This document shows positions 7,078-17,511 of a stretch of 54,464 bases of DNA, one piece after another. The stretch spans positions 1 through 54,464 of the forward strand of contig CAMBRC010000017.1 of the NCBI GenBank assembly GCA_945869965.1, read 5' to 3'. A model generated the notes under the pieces. That model did not search any database, had not been told where the DNA came from, and was given only the letters and a program-made list of their open reading frames with translations. The DNA comes from Asaia bogorensis (lineage in GTDB: Bacteria; Pseudomonadota; Alphaproteobacteria; Acetobacterales; Acetobacteraceae). Each line of letters starts with the position of its first letter. Position 1 is the first letter of the stretch. The position numbers were made by a program, and so were the translations under genes.

Positions 7078-9258
7078 CTAGGTCGGGGGGCCGTCCATCC
7101 AGGTGGGCAGGAAGGCTTCGTGCAGGCGGCGCAGTTCGGCGATGGAAATGGTATCGCCGTCGGGCAAAGTCAACGTGGTGCCGCCGGAGGTGCCGATGCG
7201 CTGGGCCGGGATGTTTGCGGCGGCGGCGCGGGCGAGGATGGCTTCGGCGTTGGTGGTGGCGATGAGGTAGCGGGCCTGATCTTCGCCGAACCAGTGGGCG
7301 GCGTCTCCGCCGGGGTCGAGGGTGGCGCCGGTGTCGCCGGCTAGGGCCATTTCCGCCACTGCGACGAGGAGACCGCCGTCAGAGGCGTCGTGGCAGGCGG
7401 CGACGGTGCCGGAGAGGATTTCGGCGCGGACGAAATCGCCGTTGGCGCGTTCGGCGGCGAGGTCGACGGGGGGCGGGGGGCCTTCCTCGCGGCCGGCGAT
7501 TTCGCGCAGCCAGAGGGATTGGCCGAGCCAGCCTTTTGTGGTGCCGATGAGGACGAGGTCGTGGGCGGGGGGGAGGGCGTAGCCGACGGCTTGGGCTGCG
7601 TCTTCGAGGACGCCGAGGCCGCCGATGGCGGGGGTGGGGAGGATCGGGCGGCCTTCGGTTTCGTTGTAGAGGGAGACGTTGCCGGAGACGACGGGGAAAT
7701 CCAGCGCGATGCAGGCGGCGGCGATGCCGCGGATGCTGGCGGCGAACTGGCCCATGATTCTGGGTTTTTCGGGGTTGGCGAAGTTCATGTTGTCGGTGAT
7801 CGCCAAGGGGAGGGCGCCGGTGGCGGTGATGTTGCGCCAGGCTTCGGCTACGGCCTGGGTGCCGCCGGTTTCGGGGTCGGCGAAGACGTAGCGCGGGGTG
7901 CAGTCGGTGGTCAGGGCCAGGGCGCGGCTTCGGCCTTCGAGCTTGACGATGGCGGCGTCGGCGGCACCGGGGCGTTTCACGGTCTGGCCGCCGATGGTGT
8001 AGTCGTACTGCTCCCAGACCCAGCGGCGCGAGCAGAGGTCGGGGCAGGCCATCAGGGTTTTGAGGGCGCTGGCCAGGCCGACGGGGTCGGGGACCTGGCC
8101 GAGCGGGGGTTGGGGCGGGGTTTCTTCTGTGGGGCGGTGGTAGAGCGGGGCTTGGTCGGCCAGGGGCGCGAGGGGGATGTCGGCTTCGATCTGGCCGTTG
8201 TGCTTGATGACGATGCGGCCGGTGTCGGTGAGGTGGCCGATGACGGCGAAGTCCAGCTCCCATTTTTCGAAGATGGCGCGGGCGACGTCTTGCCGGTCGG
8301 GGCGCAGGACCATGAGCATGCGCTCCTGGGATTCGGAGAGCATCATCTCGTAGGCGGTCATGGCGGTTTCGCGCTGGGGGACGTGATCGAGGTTGAGCTC
8401 GATGCCCACGTCCCCCTTGCCGGCCATTTCGACCGAGGAGGAGGTGAGGCCGGCGGCACCCATGTCCTGAATTGCGATGATGGCGTCGGTGGCCATCAGT
8501 TCGAGGCAGGCTTCGATCAGGAGTTTTTCGACGAAGGGGTCGCCGACCTGGACGGTGGGGCGCTTTTCCTCGGAGTCGGCGCCGAACTCGGCACTGGCCA
8601 TGGTGGCGCCATGGATGCCGTCGCGGCCGGTTTTGGAGCCGACGTAGACGACAGGGTTGCCGATGCCGGCGGCGGCGGAGAGGAAGATTTTTGTTTTATC
8701 GGCAATGCCGACGGTCATGGCGTTGACGAGGGGGTTGCCGTTGTAGGCCGGATGGAAGTTGATCTCGCCGCCGACGGTGGGGACGCCGACGCAGTTGCCG
8801 TAGCCGCCGATGCCGCGGACGACGCCGTCGACGATGCGCTTGGTTCTCGGGAGTTTCGGGTCGCCGAAACGGAGGGCGTTGAGGTTGGCGATGGGGCGGG
8901 CGCCCATGGTGAAGACGTCGCGGAGGATGCCGCCGACGCCGGTGGCGGCGCCCTGGTAAGGCTCGATGAAGCTGGGGTGGTTGTGGGATTCCATCTTGAA
9001 GATGGCGGCCAGGCCCTCGCCGATGTCGACGACGCCGGCGTTCTCGCCGGGGCCGTGGATGACCCAGGGTGCCTTGGTGGGCAGGGTTTTCAGCCAGACG
9101 CGGGAGGATTTGTACGAGCAGTGCTCGGACCACATGACGCTGAACACGCCGAGCTCGGTGAGGCTGGGGGTGCGGCCCATGATCTCGAGCACGCGCTGGT
9201 ATTCGTCGGCGGAGAGGCCGAACTCGCGCGCGAGGGCCTGGTTGACGTCTCGGGCCAT
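7078..9258 (-). CDS. purL: Phosphoribosylformylglycinamidine synthase subunit PurL
   Basis: 726 residues, matching small-type PurL. It makes FGAM from FGAR with ATP and ammonia supplied by PurQ, step 4 of de novo purine synthesis. Motifs include [10 protein letters not shown] near residue 44, [33 protein letters not shown] (substrate and nucleotide binding), [38 protein letters not shown], and the second half-domain [18 protein letters not shown] and [18 protein letters not shown]. It follows purQ by 12 nt and precedes bolA by 11 nt. Confidence 0.98.
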   Translation of the reverse strand: MARDVNQALAREFGLSADEYQRVLEIMGRTPSLTELGVFSVMWSEHCSYKSSRVWLKTLPTKAPWVIHGPGENAGVVDIGEGLAAIFKMESHNHPSFIEPYQGAATGVGGILRDVFTMGARPIANLNALRFGDPKLPRTKRIVDGVVRGIGGYGNCVGVPTVGGEINFHPAYNGNPLVNAMTVGIADKTKIFLSAAAGIGNPVVYVGSKTGRDGIHGATMASAEFGADSEEKRPTVQVGDPFVEKLLIEACLELMATDAIIAIQDMGAAGLTSSSVEMAGKGDVGIELNLDHVPQRETAMTAYEMMLSESQERMLMVLRPDRQDVARAIFEKWELDFAVIGHLTDTGRIVIKHNGQIEADIPLAPLADQAPLYHRPTEETPPQPPLGQVPDPVGLASALKTLMACPDLCSRRWVWEQYDYTIGGQTVKRPGAADAAIVKLEGRSRALALTTDCTPRYVFADPETGGTQAVAEAWRNITATGALPLAITDNMNFANPEKPRIMGQFAASIRGIAAACIALDFPVVSGNVSLYNETEGRPILPTPAIGGLGVLEDAAQAVGYALPPAHDLVLIGTTKGWLGQSLWLREIAGREEGPPPPVDLAAERANGDFVRAEILSGTVAACHDASDGGLLVAVAEMALAGDTGATLDPGGDAAHWFGEDQARYLIATTNAEAILARAAAANIPAQRIGTSGGTTLTLPDGDTISIAELRRLHEAFLPTWMDGPPT

Positions 9259-9270
9259 CGGGTGGGCTTC

Positions 9271-9963
9271 CTAGGCCGCCAGCGCGGCGGTGATGGAGTC
9301 GAACAAGGGTTTGCCGTCTTCGCCGCCCATGAGGGGGTCGACGAGGTCTTCGGGGTGGGGCATCAGGCCGACGACGCGCAGGTTCTCGCTGGCGATGCCG
9401 GCGATGTTGTTGATGCTGCCGTTGCGGTTGGCGTCCGGGGTGACGTCGCCGGCTTGGGTGACGTAGCGGAAGATGACGCGGTTTTCGCCTTCGAGGCGGG
9501 CGATGGTGTCCGGGGCGGCGAAGTAGTTGCCGTCGCCGTGGGCCATGGGGGCGCGGAAGACTTCGCCCTTTTGGTAGTGACGGGTGAAGTCGGTGTCTGC
9601 GCGTTCGACGCGCAGATGGCAGTCCATGGCGAGGAAGCGCAGGCCCTGGTTGCGCAGCAGGGCGCCGGGGAGGAGGCCGGCCTCGATCATGATCTGGAAG
9701 CCGTTGCAGACGCCGAGGATGTGGCCGCCGCGGGCGGCGTGGGCGCGGATTGCGGCCATGATCGGGGATTGGGCGGCCATGGCGCCGCAGCGCAGGTAGT
9801 CGCCGTAGGAGAAGCCGCCGGGGATGACGATGAGGTCGAGGCCCGCGAGGTCGGTTTCGCGGTGCCAGATCATGCGCGGCTTGTGGCCGGCGCTGCGTTC
9901 AAGGGCGATCGCCATGTCGCGCTCGCGGTTGATGCCGGGGAAGACGACGATGCCCGCTTTCAT
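9271..9963 (-). CDS. purQ: Phosphoribosylformylglycinamidine synthase subunit PurQ (glutaminase)
   Basis: 230 residues from ATG 9963; a GTG directly before it at 9966 is an equal option. PurQ is a class I glutamine amidotransferase that feeds ammonia to PurL. The nucleophile Cys lies in [11 protein letters not shown] at about residue 86, [14 protein letters not shown] is the oxyanion and interface region, and GLMPHPEDL near the C-terminus supplies the catalytic His and Glu. It lies 15 nt after purS and 12 nt before purL. Confidence 0.97.
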   Translation of the reverse strand: MKAGIVVFPGINRERDMAIALERSAGHKPRMIWHRETDLAGLDLIVIPGGFSYGDYLRCGAMAAQSPIMAAIRAHAARGGHILGVCNGFQIMIEAGLLPGALLRNQGLRFLAMDCHLRVERADTDFTRHYQKGEVFRAPMAHGDGNYFAAPDTIARLEGENRVIFRYVTQAGDVTPDANRNGSINNIAGIASENLRVVGLMPHPEDLVDPLMGGEDGKPLFDSITAALAA

Positions 9964-9978
9964 CACAGCACTTTCATG

Positions 9979-10218
9979 TCAGGCGAGTTCCACCTTGAAG
10001 CTTTCGATCACCGTGTTGGCGAGGAGCTTGCGGGCCATGTCCTCGGCGGCGGCTTTGGCGCGGACCGGGTCGGTTTCGGCCAGGTCAATTTCGAGAACCT
10101 TGCCGGCGCGGACTTCGCCCACGCCGGAAAAGCTAAGTCCGGCAAGGGCTTGTCCGATGGCTTTGCCTTGTGGGTCGAGCACGCCTGTCTTTAGCATCAC
10201 CGTCACTATGGCCTTCAC
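9979..10218 (-). CDS. purS: Phosphoribosylformylglycinamidine synthase subunit PurS
   Basis: 79 residues. The start is GTG at 10216-10218, with GAGGGA 9 nt upstream; in-frame sequence further upstream is not PurS-like. The N-terminus KAIVTVMLKTGVLDPQGKAI and the later GKVLEIDL are characteristic. PurS is the small dimeric bridge that holds PurQ and PurL together in the split FGAM synthase. It is separated from the upstream membrane-protein gene by 53 nt and lies just before purQ. Confidence 0.95.
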   Translation of the reverse strand: MKAIVTVMLKTGVLDPQGKAIGQALAGLSFSGVGEVRAGKVLEIDLAETDPVRAKAAAEDMARKLLANTVIESFKVELA

Positions 10219-10271
10219 TACGCCAATTCCCTCATGCCTCAATGCGGCGCGAACGTCGCGATTGCTGTGCG

Positions 10272-10994
10272 TTATGCTGTCGTCGGTCTGGGCCGCAGGA
10301 TGCATAGCACCCCGGTCCAGATCAGCCACAGCGTCAACATGATGTATCCCACCAGCGCGGCCAGCCTCAACACGCCGGGGTTGAACGGGATCACCGTGGC
10401 GAGCCCTTCGGCCAGGCCGAACAGCAGCACGATGCCGCCCAGGCCGCCGAGCGCTGCCGGGAGCTTGCCGAAGCGCGGGTGCTCGCGCTGTGCCAGTGAT
10501 ACACCGATCAGCCACATGCCGGTCAATGTCTGCCCGATCGCCTCGCCGATGCCAACGCCGGCCGATTGGTGCAGGGTGGTGAACACCGTTTCGATCATCA
10601 CGCGCGTGCCGGCATCGCCCGCTACCCAGCCCGAGGCCAGGCCGGGGACGGCGTAAACCCAGCGCGATAGCCCGATCGCCTGGACCACCCCGGCGGCAAT
10701 CCCGATCGCCGCCACCGCGGCTGTGGGATGGCCGTGCCGCCGCGTCACCCGGGCCATTGCCACCGCGACCGGCGCGAACAGCAGGGCGGCCAGCGCGAAG
10801 CTGGCCCAGGCCAGGATCACCGGCGTTCCGCCCTCGGCGAAACGCGTCAGCACCACGCCGGCGGGCTGGCGCAGGATGCCCGGGTAGCCGAAATTCATCC
10901 CGAGCCAAGTGTATGGGATGTTGAAGGCCACGGCGAAGGCGATGAATACCGCCCCGATGGCGCGCACTGAGCCCTGGCTGTTGCCGTCGCTCAT
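10272..10994 (-). CDS. Multi-spanning membrane protein, DUF4386-like, inside the purine operon
   Basis: 240 residues from ATG 10994. About six hydrophobic segments alternate with short loops (for example [36 protein letters not shown] and [18 protein letters not shown]). The overall pattern, with a WVYAVPGLA block and ending in [19 protein letters not shown], resembles the DUF4386 group of integral membrane proteins of unknown role. Its start overlaps the purC stop as ATGA, so it is probably translated by coupling. No family link to purine synthesis is known; a transporter or accessory role is only inferred from position. Confidence 0.82.
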   Translation of the reverse strand: MSDGNSQGSVRAIGAVFIAFAVAFNIPYTWLGMNFGYPGILRQPAGVVLTRFAEGGTPVILAWASFALAALLFAPVAVAMARVTRRHGHPTAAVAAIGIAAGVVQAIGLSRWVYAVPGLASGWVAGDAGTRVMIETVFTTLHQSAGVGIGEAIGQTLTGMWLIGVSLAQREHPRFGKLPAALGGLGGIVLLFGLAEGLATVIPFNPGVLRLAALVGYIMLTLWLIWTGVLCILRPRPTTA

Positions 10995-11755
10995 TGCATC
11001 AGCTCGGGGCCCTTGAGGTCGCGGACGCCGGCTTCGGGCAGGATGCCGAGGCGGCGGGCGACTTCCTGGTAGGCTTCCTCGACCTTGCCGAGGTCGCGGC
11101 GGAAGCGGTCCTTGTCCATTTTTTCGGAGGTCTTGCTGTCCCAGAGGCGGCAATTATCCGGGCTGATCTCATCGGCCAGGACGATGCGCATTTCCTCGTT
11201 TTCCCACAGGCGGCCGAACTCGATCTTGAAATCGACCAGGGTGATGCCGACGCCGAGGAACAGGCCGGTGAGGAAGTCGTTGATGCGCAAGGTGAGGGCG
11301 ACGATGTCGTCCATGTCCTGGGTGTTGGCCCAGCCGAAGCAGGTGACGTGTTCCTCGGAGACCATCGGGTCGCCCAGGGTGTCGTTCTTGTAGTAGTACT
11401 CGATGATCGAGCGCGGCAGGCGGGTGCCCTCGGGGATGCCGAGGCGGGTGGAGAGGCCGCCGGCGGCGACGTTGCGGACGACGATCTCGACCGGGATGAT
11501 TTCAACTTCGCGAATGAGTTGTTCGCGCATGTTGAGACGGCGCACGAAGTGAGTGGGGATGCCGATATCGCCGAGGCGCATCATCAGGTATTCGCTGATG
11601 CGGTTGTTCAGGACGCCCTTGCCGGTGATGATGCCCTTTTTCTTCGAGTTGAAGGCGGTGGCGTCGTCCTTGAAGTATTGCACCAGGGTGCCGGGCTCCG
11701 GTCCCTCGAACAGGATCTTGGCTTTGCCCTCGTAGAGCTGGCGGCGGCGGGCCAT
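10991..11755 (-). CDS. purC: Phosphoribosylaminoimidazole-succinocarboxamide synthase
   Basis: 254 residues from ATG 11755, with GGAG about 11 nt upstream. PurC joins CAIR and aspartate with ATP to form SAICAR. It begins [16 protein letters not shown] (nucleotide-binding start) and shows [35 protein letters not shown] substrate loop (here [15 protein letters not shown]), DFKIEFGRL and [14 protein letters not shown], all standard. It lies 199 nt after purB; the gap holds a double AT-rich hairpin, so purC may have its own promoter. Its stop overlaps the next gene by 4 nt. Confidence 0.98.
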   Translation of the reverse strand: MARRRQLYEGKAKILFEGPEPGTLVQYFKDDATAFNSKKKGIITGKGVLNNRISEYLMMRLGDIGIPTHFVRRLNMREQLIREVEIIPVEIVVRNVAAGGLSTRLGIPEGTRLPRSIIEYYYKNDTLGDPMVSEEHVTCFGWANTQDMDDIVALTLRINDFLTGLFLGVGITLVDFKIEFGRLWENEEMRIVLADEISPDNCRLWDSKTSEKMDKDRFRRDLGKVEEAYQEVARRLGILPEAGVRDLKGPELMQ

Positions 11756-11881
11756 GGCAGGTCGTCTCCAGGGGGGCATACCCCAATGCTGCGCTCGCTG
11801 ACGGCGGCACAGGCAGCGTATAGCAGGCGACCCCGGGCTTCGCCACCTGCCCCGCGCCGGGCAGTTAGGACGGGCGCAAAT

Positions 11882-11953
11882 GGATGAAAGTTTTTGCTTC
11901 TTTTTTCAAAAAGAAGTTCTTTTTTGAAAAAAAGAACCAAAAAACTTTTATTC
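11882..11953. repeat. AT-rich hairpin repeats 4 and 5 between purB and purC
   Basis: A rightward A-type copy (GGATGAAAGTTTTTGCTTC, stem closing in GAAG, 11882-11916) is joined directly to a leftward B-type copy (GTTC ... GAACC then AAAAAACTTTTATTC, to 11953). The GGAT ends are outside here, the reverse of the arrangement at 1331-1505. The double hairpin ends one base before the purB stop codon and may terminate purB transcripts. Confidence 0.88.
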
Positions 11954-11954
11954 G

Positions 11955-13298
<1,344 letters not shown>

Positions 13299-13368
13299 GG
13301 GTGCGGACTCCTTGCGGCGGCGGTCAGCCCGGTTTAAGGGCACGCGACCGACGCCACAAGGATGCACT

Positions 13369-14004
13369 ATGGACCCCGTTTTGCTGGACCAGCTCAGCGC
13401 GCTGCTGCAGGTACTGATCATTGATATCACCCTGGCCGGCGACAACGCGGTGGTGATCGGCCTGGCGGTGAACGGGCTGCCGGCGCATCAGCGGCGTCCG
13501 GCGATCATCTGGGGCATCGCGGGCGCCACGGTGCTGCGCATCGCGTTTGGCGCGGTGACCTTGCAGCTTCTGGCGATCATTGGGTTGCTGTTTGCCGGCG
13601 GCGTGCTGCTGCTGTGGGTTTGCTGGAAGATGTATCGCGACCTGATGTCCGGTGGCGGGCATGGCGCGGCGGAGGCGGCGGTGCCGGCGCAGCCCAAGAC
13701 GCTGCGCCAGGCGATGATCCAGATCGTCGTGGCCGACGTGTCGATGAGCCTGGACAATGTGCTGGCGGTGGCTGGCGCGGCGGAGGGGCATCCGTGGATC
13801 CTGGTGATCGGCATTGCGATTTCGGTGGTGTTGATGGGGGTGGCGGCGAGCTGGATTGCCTCGCTGCTGGAGAAGCATCGCTGGATCGCCTGGGTGGGGC
13901 TGCTGATCGTGCTGTACGTGGCGATCAAGATGGTCTGGGATGGCGGCTGGGATGTGGCGGAGAAGATGGGGTGGTTGGCGGCGATGGCGCCGGGCGGGAA
14001 GTGA
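13369..14004 (+). CDS. TerC-family integral membrane protein (YjbE type), paralogue 1
   Basis: 211 residues from ATG 13369, with AAGGA 7 nt upstream. About six to seven hydrophobic helices. The two TerC signature stretches are intact: LAGDNAVVIGLA at about 23-34 and VADVSMSLDNVLAVAGAA at about 122-139, each with the Asp/Asn pair within the membrane thought to handle divalent cations. The family includes manganese exporters and tellurite-resistance proteins; I infer metal efflux, perhaps Mn2+. It is followed after 116 nt by a second, altered TerC paralogue. No riboswitch was recognised in the 70-bp leader. Confidence 0.9.
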   Translation: MDPVLLDQLSALLQVLIIDITLAGDNAVVIGLAVNGLPAHQRRPAIIWGIAGATVLRIAFGAVTLQLLAIIGLLFAGGVLLLWVCWKMYRDLMSGGGHGAAEAAVPAQPKTLRQAMIQIVVADVSMSLDNVLAVAGAAEGHPWILVIGIAISVVLMGVAASWIASLLEKHRWIAWVGLLIVLYVAIKMVWDGGWDVAEKMGWLAAMAPGGK

Positions 14005-14120
14005 CGCTGCGGCCGGGGCAGCGGGGCGTTCGCTGTCGGCGTTAAGAATGCTTGAACAATGCGGGGCGTATTCCGGAGATGCGCGGGGCGGAAAGCTTGG
14101 TCGCGCGCTGAGGAAGCGCC

Positions 14121-14837
14121 ATGGAAGGCTTTCGGACCGCGGAGTTCTGGCTGGCGCTGTTGCAGATCGCGGGCATCAACCTGGTGTTGGCTGGCGATAT
14201 CGCCGTGGTGATCGCCTTGGCCACGCGGGCGCTGCCGCGACAGCAGCGGCGGGCGCTGGTTCTGGGGGGGAGTTTCGGCGCGGTAGCGCTGCGGCTCCTG
14301 TTCTGTCTGATCGCGATGCGGGTGCTGCCGGTGCCTTACCTGGCGTTGCTGGGCGGCGGCCTGCTGGCATGGATCGGGATATGGTTGATGATCCCCGAGC
14401 GGGGCAATTTCCCGCTTCTGGCGATTGCCACGCGATGGGGGGCGGTGCCGGCGACGCTGTTTGCTGACGCGGTGATGTCGCTGGGCAATGCTGTGGCGAT
14501 CGTGGCGGTGGCGCGCGGCGATATCTTGTTGATTTTTCTGGGTGTTGCGATCAGCGCCCCGTTGATCGCGCTTGGCAGCACGCTGGTGCTGAAGATGCAG
14601 CAGCAAGTGCCGTTTCTTGTTTTGGCGGGGAGCGGCTTGATTGGCTGGGTCGCGGGCGGCCTTGTCGTTGGCGACGCCGGGGTGCGGCCATGGCTGCGCG
14701 GCGATGGGCCGGTCCTGGACATTCTGGGGCGGTTGCTGGGCGCGGCGCTGGTGATGGGGCTTGGGGCCTTGTTGGCGCGGCGCGGGACGCAGCGGCCGCG
14801 CGATATCGTCGACCTGGCGCCGATGGACAGGCAATGA
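14121..14837 (+). CDS. TerC-family membrane protein, paralogue 2 with altered signature residues
   Basis: 238 residues from ATG 14121, with GAGGAA just upstream. It has the TerC layout of about seven helices and the same two signature stretches, but both have lost a polar residue seen in paralogue 1: LAGDIAVVIALA (Asn to Ile) and FADAVMSLGNAVAIVAVA (Asp to Gly). A C-terminal polar tail of about 25 residues is extra. The changes suggest it no longer moves ions the same way and could partner with paralogue 1, which is inference. Its stop overlaps the universal stress protein start (ATGA). Confidence 0.86.
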   Translation: MEGFRTAEFWLALLQIAGINLVLAGDIAVVIALATRALPRQQRRALVLGGSFGAVALRLLFCLIAMRVLPVPYLALLGGGLLAWIGIWLMIPERGNFPLLAIATRWGAVPATLFADAVMSLGNAVAIVAVARGDILLIFLGVAISAPLIALGSTLVLKMQQQVPFLVLAGSGLIGWVAGGLVVGDAGVRPWLRGDGPVLDILGRLLGAALVMGLGALLARRGTQRPRDIVDLAPMDRQ

Positions 14838-15274
14838 GCGGGGGGCTCAAGATCCTGGTCCCGGTGGATGGTGCTGTGCCGTCGTTGCAGGCGGTGCAGC
14901 ATGTGGCGGATCTGGTGCGGCGCGGGCTGGCGGTTGAGCTGCATCTGTTGAATGTGCAGGTCCCTTTGCGCGGCTCGGCGGGGATGTTGATCGCCAAAAG
15001 CGAATTGGAGGCGTACCACCGTGACGAGGGGATGAAGGCGTTGGCTGGCGCGGTTGATGCGCTGCGGCTGGTGGGCATTGTGCCTCATTTGCATGTGGCG
15101 GTGGGGTCGCCGGGCGAGATGATACTGGGCTTCATCGCGCGGTTGGCGTGCGGGGCGGTGGTGATGGGCACGCGCGGCTATGGCGGTGGGGTGGCCGGGG
15201 CGGTGATGGGGTCGGTGGCCAGCGATGTTGTGACCGGCACGGCGGTTCCGGTGACGTTGCTGAACGCGGATTGA
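14834..15274 (+). CDS. Universal stress protein family (UspA-like)
   Basis: 146 residues, single-domain length. Starts ILVPVDG and ends with the ATP-binding style motif GTRGYGGGVAGAVMGSVASDVV, matching the G-x2-G-x9-G-S/T pattern of nucleotide-binding Usp proteins, then the last strand VPVTLLN. The ATG lies within the stop of the TerC2 gene (ATGA overlap), so translation is coupled. The link suggests it regulates or senses the membrane protein, much as Usp domains sit on some transporters, but this is inference. Confidence 0.92.
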   Translation: MSGGLKILVPVDGAVPSLQAVQHVADLVRRGLAVELHLLNVQVPLRGSAGMLIAKSELEAYHRDEGMKALAGAVDALRLVGIVPHLHVAVGSPGEMILGFIARLACGAVVMGTRGYGGGVAGAVMGSVASDVVTGTAVPVTLLNAD

Positions 15275-15298
15275 GGCTGGCGCTGGGGGCGGGTCCGC

Positions 15299-15326
15299 TT
15301 GCAGGTTTGTGGATTGGTGGTATTGT
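15299..15326 (+). promoter_or_regulatory. Possible sigma-70 promoter of the cupin gene
   Basis: TTGCAG (15299-15304) and TATTGT (15321-15326) are 16 bp apart, 30 bp before the cupin start. Weak match, no other support. Confidence 0.35.
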
Positions 15327-15356
15327 CTATTTCTTGAGTGAATTAGGAAAATCACG

Positions 15357-15887
15357 ATGCCGCACGATGGTCTGCCGCATTCCCACGATCATGATGACCA
15401 CCATGCTGCGCCGGCGCCTGGCACCGTGGATTGGAAGCTGCACGGCGTGAAGGTGATCCCGGCCAGCAGCCTGGACACCAATACGGCGCAGACGCCGGGG
15501 ATGAACCGCGCGGCGGCGATCAACCTGGCGCGGGTGGGGGCGCAGAAGATCTGGGCCGGGACGGTCAATATCCATGCCGGGGCGAAGACCGGGGTGCATC
15601 ATCATGGCGCGCTGGAGAGCGTGATCTATGTGCTGAAGGGCCGGGCGCGGATGCGCTGGGGCGAGAAGCTTGAGTTCGTGGCCGAGGCGGGGCCGGGCGA
15701 TTTCATCTTCGTGCCGCCCTATGTGCCGCACCAGGAGATCAATGCGTCCGACGACGAGACGCTGGAATGCGTGCTGGTGCGCAGCGACAACGAGGCGGTG
15801 GTGGTGAACATCGAAGGGGTGCAGCCGGTGGAGAAGCCCGAACAGGTGCTGTGGATTGATCCGATCCACACCAAGGGCGGGATGTAG
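15357..15887 (+). CDS. Cupin-domain protein with His-rich N-terminus
   Basis: 176 residues from ATG 15357, with TAGGAA upstream. Residues 3-16 are a His/Asp-rich tail (HDGLPHSHDHDDHH), a likely loose metal-binding arm. A single cupin barrel follows (about 55-160) with HHHGALESVIYVLKG as motif 1 (two or three His and a Glu) and PGDFIFVPPYVPHQEIN as motif 2 with the third His, so a metal centre is expected. The enzymatic role is unknown. It is 82 nt after the TerC/Usp unit. With TerC nearby, a manganese-related role is possible. Confidence 0.88.
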   Translation: MPHDGLPHSHDHDDHHAAPAPGTVDWKLHGVKVIPASSLDTNTAQTPGMNRAAAINLARVGAQKIWAGTVNIHAGAKTGVHHHGALESVIYVLKGRARMRWGEKLEFVAEAGPGDFIFVPPYVPHQEINASDDETLECVLVRSDNEAVVVNIEGVQPVEKPEQVLWIDPIHTKGGM

Positions 15888-15922
15888 GCGTCGGCCAGTG
15901 CAGTATCAGGCCCGATGTTGCT

Positions 15923-16753
15923 CTATGGGGCGTCGTTCAGCGCCCAGTCGTAGCGGTCCTCGCTGACCCTGCGGATATGGGACAGGGCGGTGTAGAAGTC
16001 CTGGCGCGCGAATTTGCGCAGGTGGATCACCACATCGGCCGGCTCCGGGCCGAAATCGGCGGCGAACCAGACATAGATCGATGAGGCGACGAGCCGGCCG
16101 CTTTCGATCGCGGCACCGCGCGGATGGTTGACGAACTGGCGGGCGGCCGCGTCCATCATGGCCTCCCGGCCGGCTGCGGTGACCGGCACCGCCGGCAGGT
16201 CCGGACAGCCGATCGAGGCGCAATTGACCAGGTAGTGGATGCGCGGGTCGCGCCAGATCGGGCGCAGGATGCGGTGTTCGATATCGTCCAGGCTGAGCTT
16301 GGTGCCTTCGACCTCGACCAGCTTGGCGCCCCAGGGGCCGGTGCTGAACCAGCCAGGCGAAATCTTGATGTCGCGGATCGAGGCGACGGGATAGTGGCGC
16401 AGCACGGTTTGGATGGTGATCATGTTGTAGAGGTTGACCCAGTAGGCAAACTGCTCGGCGCGATTGGAGCGGCTGATCGGCAGGGCGGTCAGGCGGGCGA
16501 TATCACTGTCCAGGGCTGGACGATCGGCTTGTGCCGCCGAATAGGCGAAGCGGGCGACGCCATCGGCGCCCGCGCGGTGATGGGCGGCGAGGAAGCGTCC
16601 CCAGGGCGCGTGATCGATCACCGCCGTGGCGGCGGCATCGTGGTTCTCCCAGAGTTTCCATGGCTCCGCCGACGGGGCTGCTTGGGTGCTGCGGGCGATC
16701 AGGCTGCTGGCGGCGGCGCACGCCACGAGCACCGAGCGGCGGCAAAGGGTCAT
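15923..16753 (-). CDS. DUF547 protein with export signal, third gene of a coupled operon
   Basis: 276 residues from ATG 16753, chosen because it overlaps the upstream stop as ATGA and has AGGGA 7 nt before. The N-terminus MTLCRRSVLVACAAASSLIA plus a following TQAA is a signal peptide. The DUF547 core shows FAYWVNLYNMITI, SLDDIEHRILR and HYLVNCASIGCPDLP, the family's three main blocks; two Cys lie in the last. DUF547 function is unknown. It is a paralogue of the preceding lipoprotein, sharing these blocks at low identity, so both may act together outside the cytoplasm. Confidence 0.9.
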   Translation of the reverse strand: MTLCRRSVLVACAAASSLIARSTQAAPSAEPWKLWENHDAAATAVIDHAPWGRFLAAHHRAGADGVARFAYSAAQADRPALDSDIARLTALPISRSNRAEQFAYWVNLYNMITIQTVLRHYPVASIRDIKISPGWFSTGPWGAKLVEVEGTKLSLDDIEHRILRPIWRDPRIHYLVNCASIGCPDLPAVPVTAAGREAMMDAAARQFVNHPRGAAIESGRLVASSIYVWFAADFGPEPADVVIHLRKFARQDFYTALSHIRRVSEDRYDWALNDAP

Positions 16754-17511
16754 CGCGCGCGTCCCTGACGGTTGATCGTCCAATCATAGTCCAGAAAGCC
16801 AAAGCTCGCGCTGTCTGGCACCGGGATGGTGCGATAGCGGTTGACATAGGCGCGCAGCGACGGGGCCTGGGCGAGGAAGTCCTCGGGGAAGAAATCCAGG
16901 ATGGCCGACACGCGCACGCTGTTGGACGCTTCGTCCATCGCGACGTGGCGCGGATCGTTGAAGAATTCGCGCGCCGCTGACTCCAACTCGGCCTCGATCC
17001 CGGCGGCAGTGAAGGGGGTTCGGGGCAGGCGCGGGCAGCTTGCCGCCATGCAGTTGAGCGCGAAGTGGATCCGCGACTCGCCGAGCGGGCGGATGACGTC
17101 GTTCTCGTAGTCATAGAGCGAGATCGACATGCCGCCGATCACCACACGGGTCAGCTTGAAGAACCGCACCCGATCGGCCAGGGACAGCCGCTCGGGGATG
17201 CCGGCGGCGATCACGGCATACATCGCCAGGCCGTTATAGGCATTGATGTGGAAGGCCAACACCTCGGCGCTGGTGGCGAAGGCATTCGGTGCGTTGTTCG
17301 GCGCGCGGCGGGCGATGGACGCGATCCAGCTGCGCAGGTCGGTGTCCGCCGCAGCTAGGCCGGCGAAGTCGACGCGCCCGTTGGCATCGACGTGCCGTTG
17401 CAGCACCCGAGCCCATGCCGCGGCGGGGTCGCCGGGTTCGGCGCTTGGCACTGGCAAGGTCGTGGCACAGCCGGCCAAGGCGAACAGCAGCAGGAGCACG
17501 AGGCGGATCAT
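16750..17511 (-). CDS. DUF547 lipoprotein, second gene of a coupled operon
   Basis: 253 residues. A lipoprotein signal ends FALAGC with the lipid-bearing Cys15. DUF547 blocks follow: LAFHINAYNGLAMY, SLYDYENDVIRPLGESRIHFALNCMAASCPRLPRTPF and a C-terminal FFPEDFLAQ region. The motif Asn-Cys-(x)4-Cys-Pro matches the downstream paralogue. Its start overlaps the radical SAM stop (ATGA) and its stop overlaps the next DUF547 start, so three genes are translated as one coupled set. It is likely anchored at the outer or inner membrane face of the periplasm. Confidence 0.9.
   Translation of the reverse strand: MIRLVLLLLFALAGCATTLPVPSAEPGDPAAAWARVLQRHVDANGRVDFAGLAAADTDLRSWIASIARRAPNNAPNAFATSAEVLAFHINAYNGLAMYAVIAAGIPERLSLADRVRFFKLTRVVIGGMSISLYDYENDVIRPLGESRIHFALNCMAASCPRLPRTPFTAAGIEAELESAAREFFNDPRHVAMDEASNSVRVSAILDFFPEDFLAQAPSLRAYVNRYRTIPVPDSASFGFLDYDWTINRQGRAR

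Noticed and set aside
7390..10194. A 934-codon plus-strand frame
   Set aside because: It is antisense to purL and purQ, which have full motifs, and its product is Gly/Asp/Val-rich without any domain.
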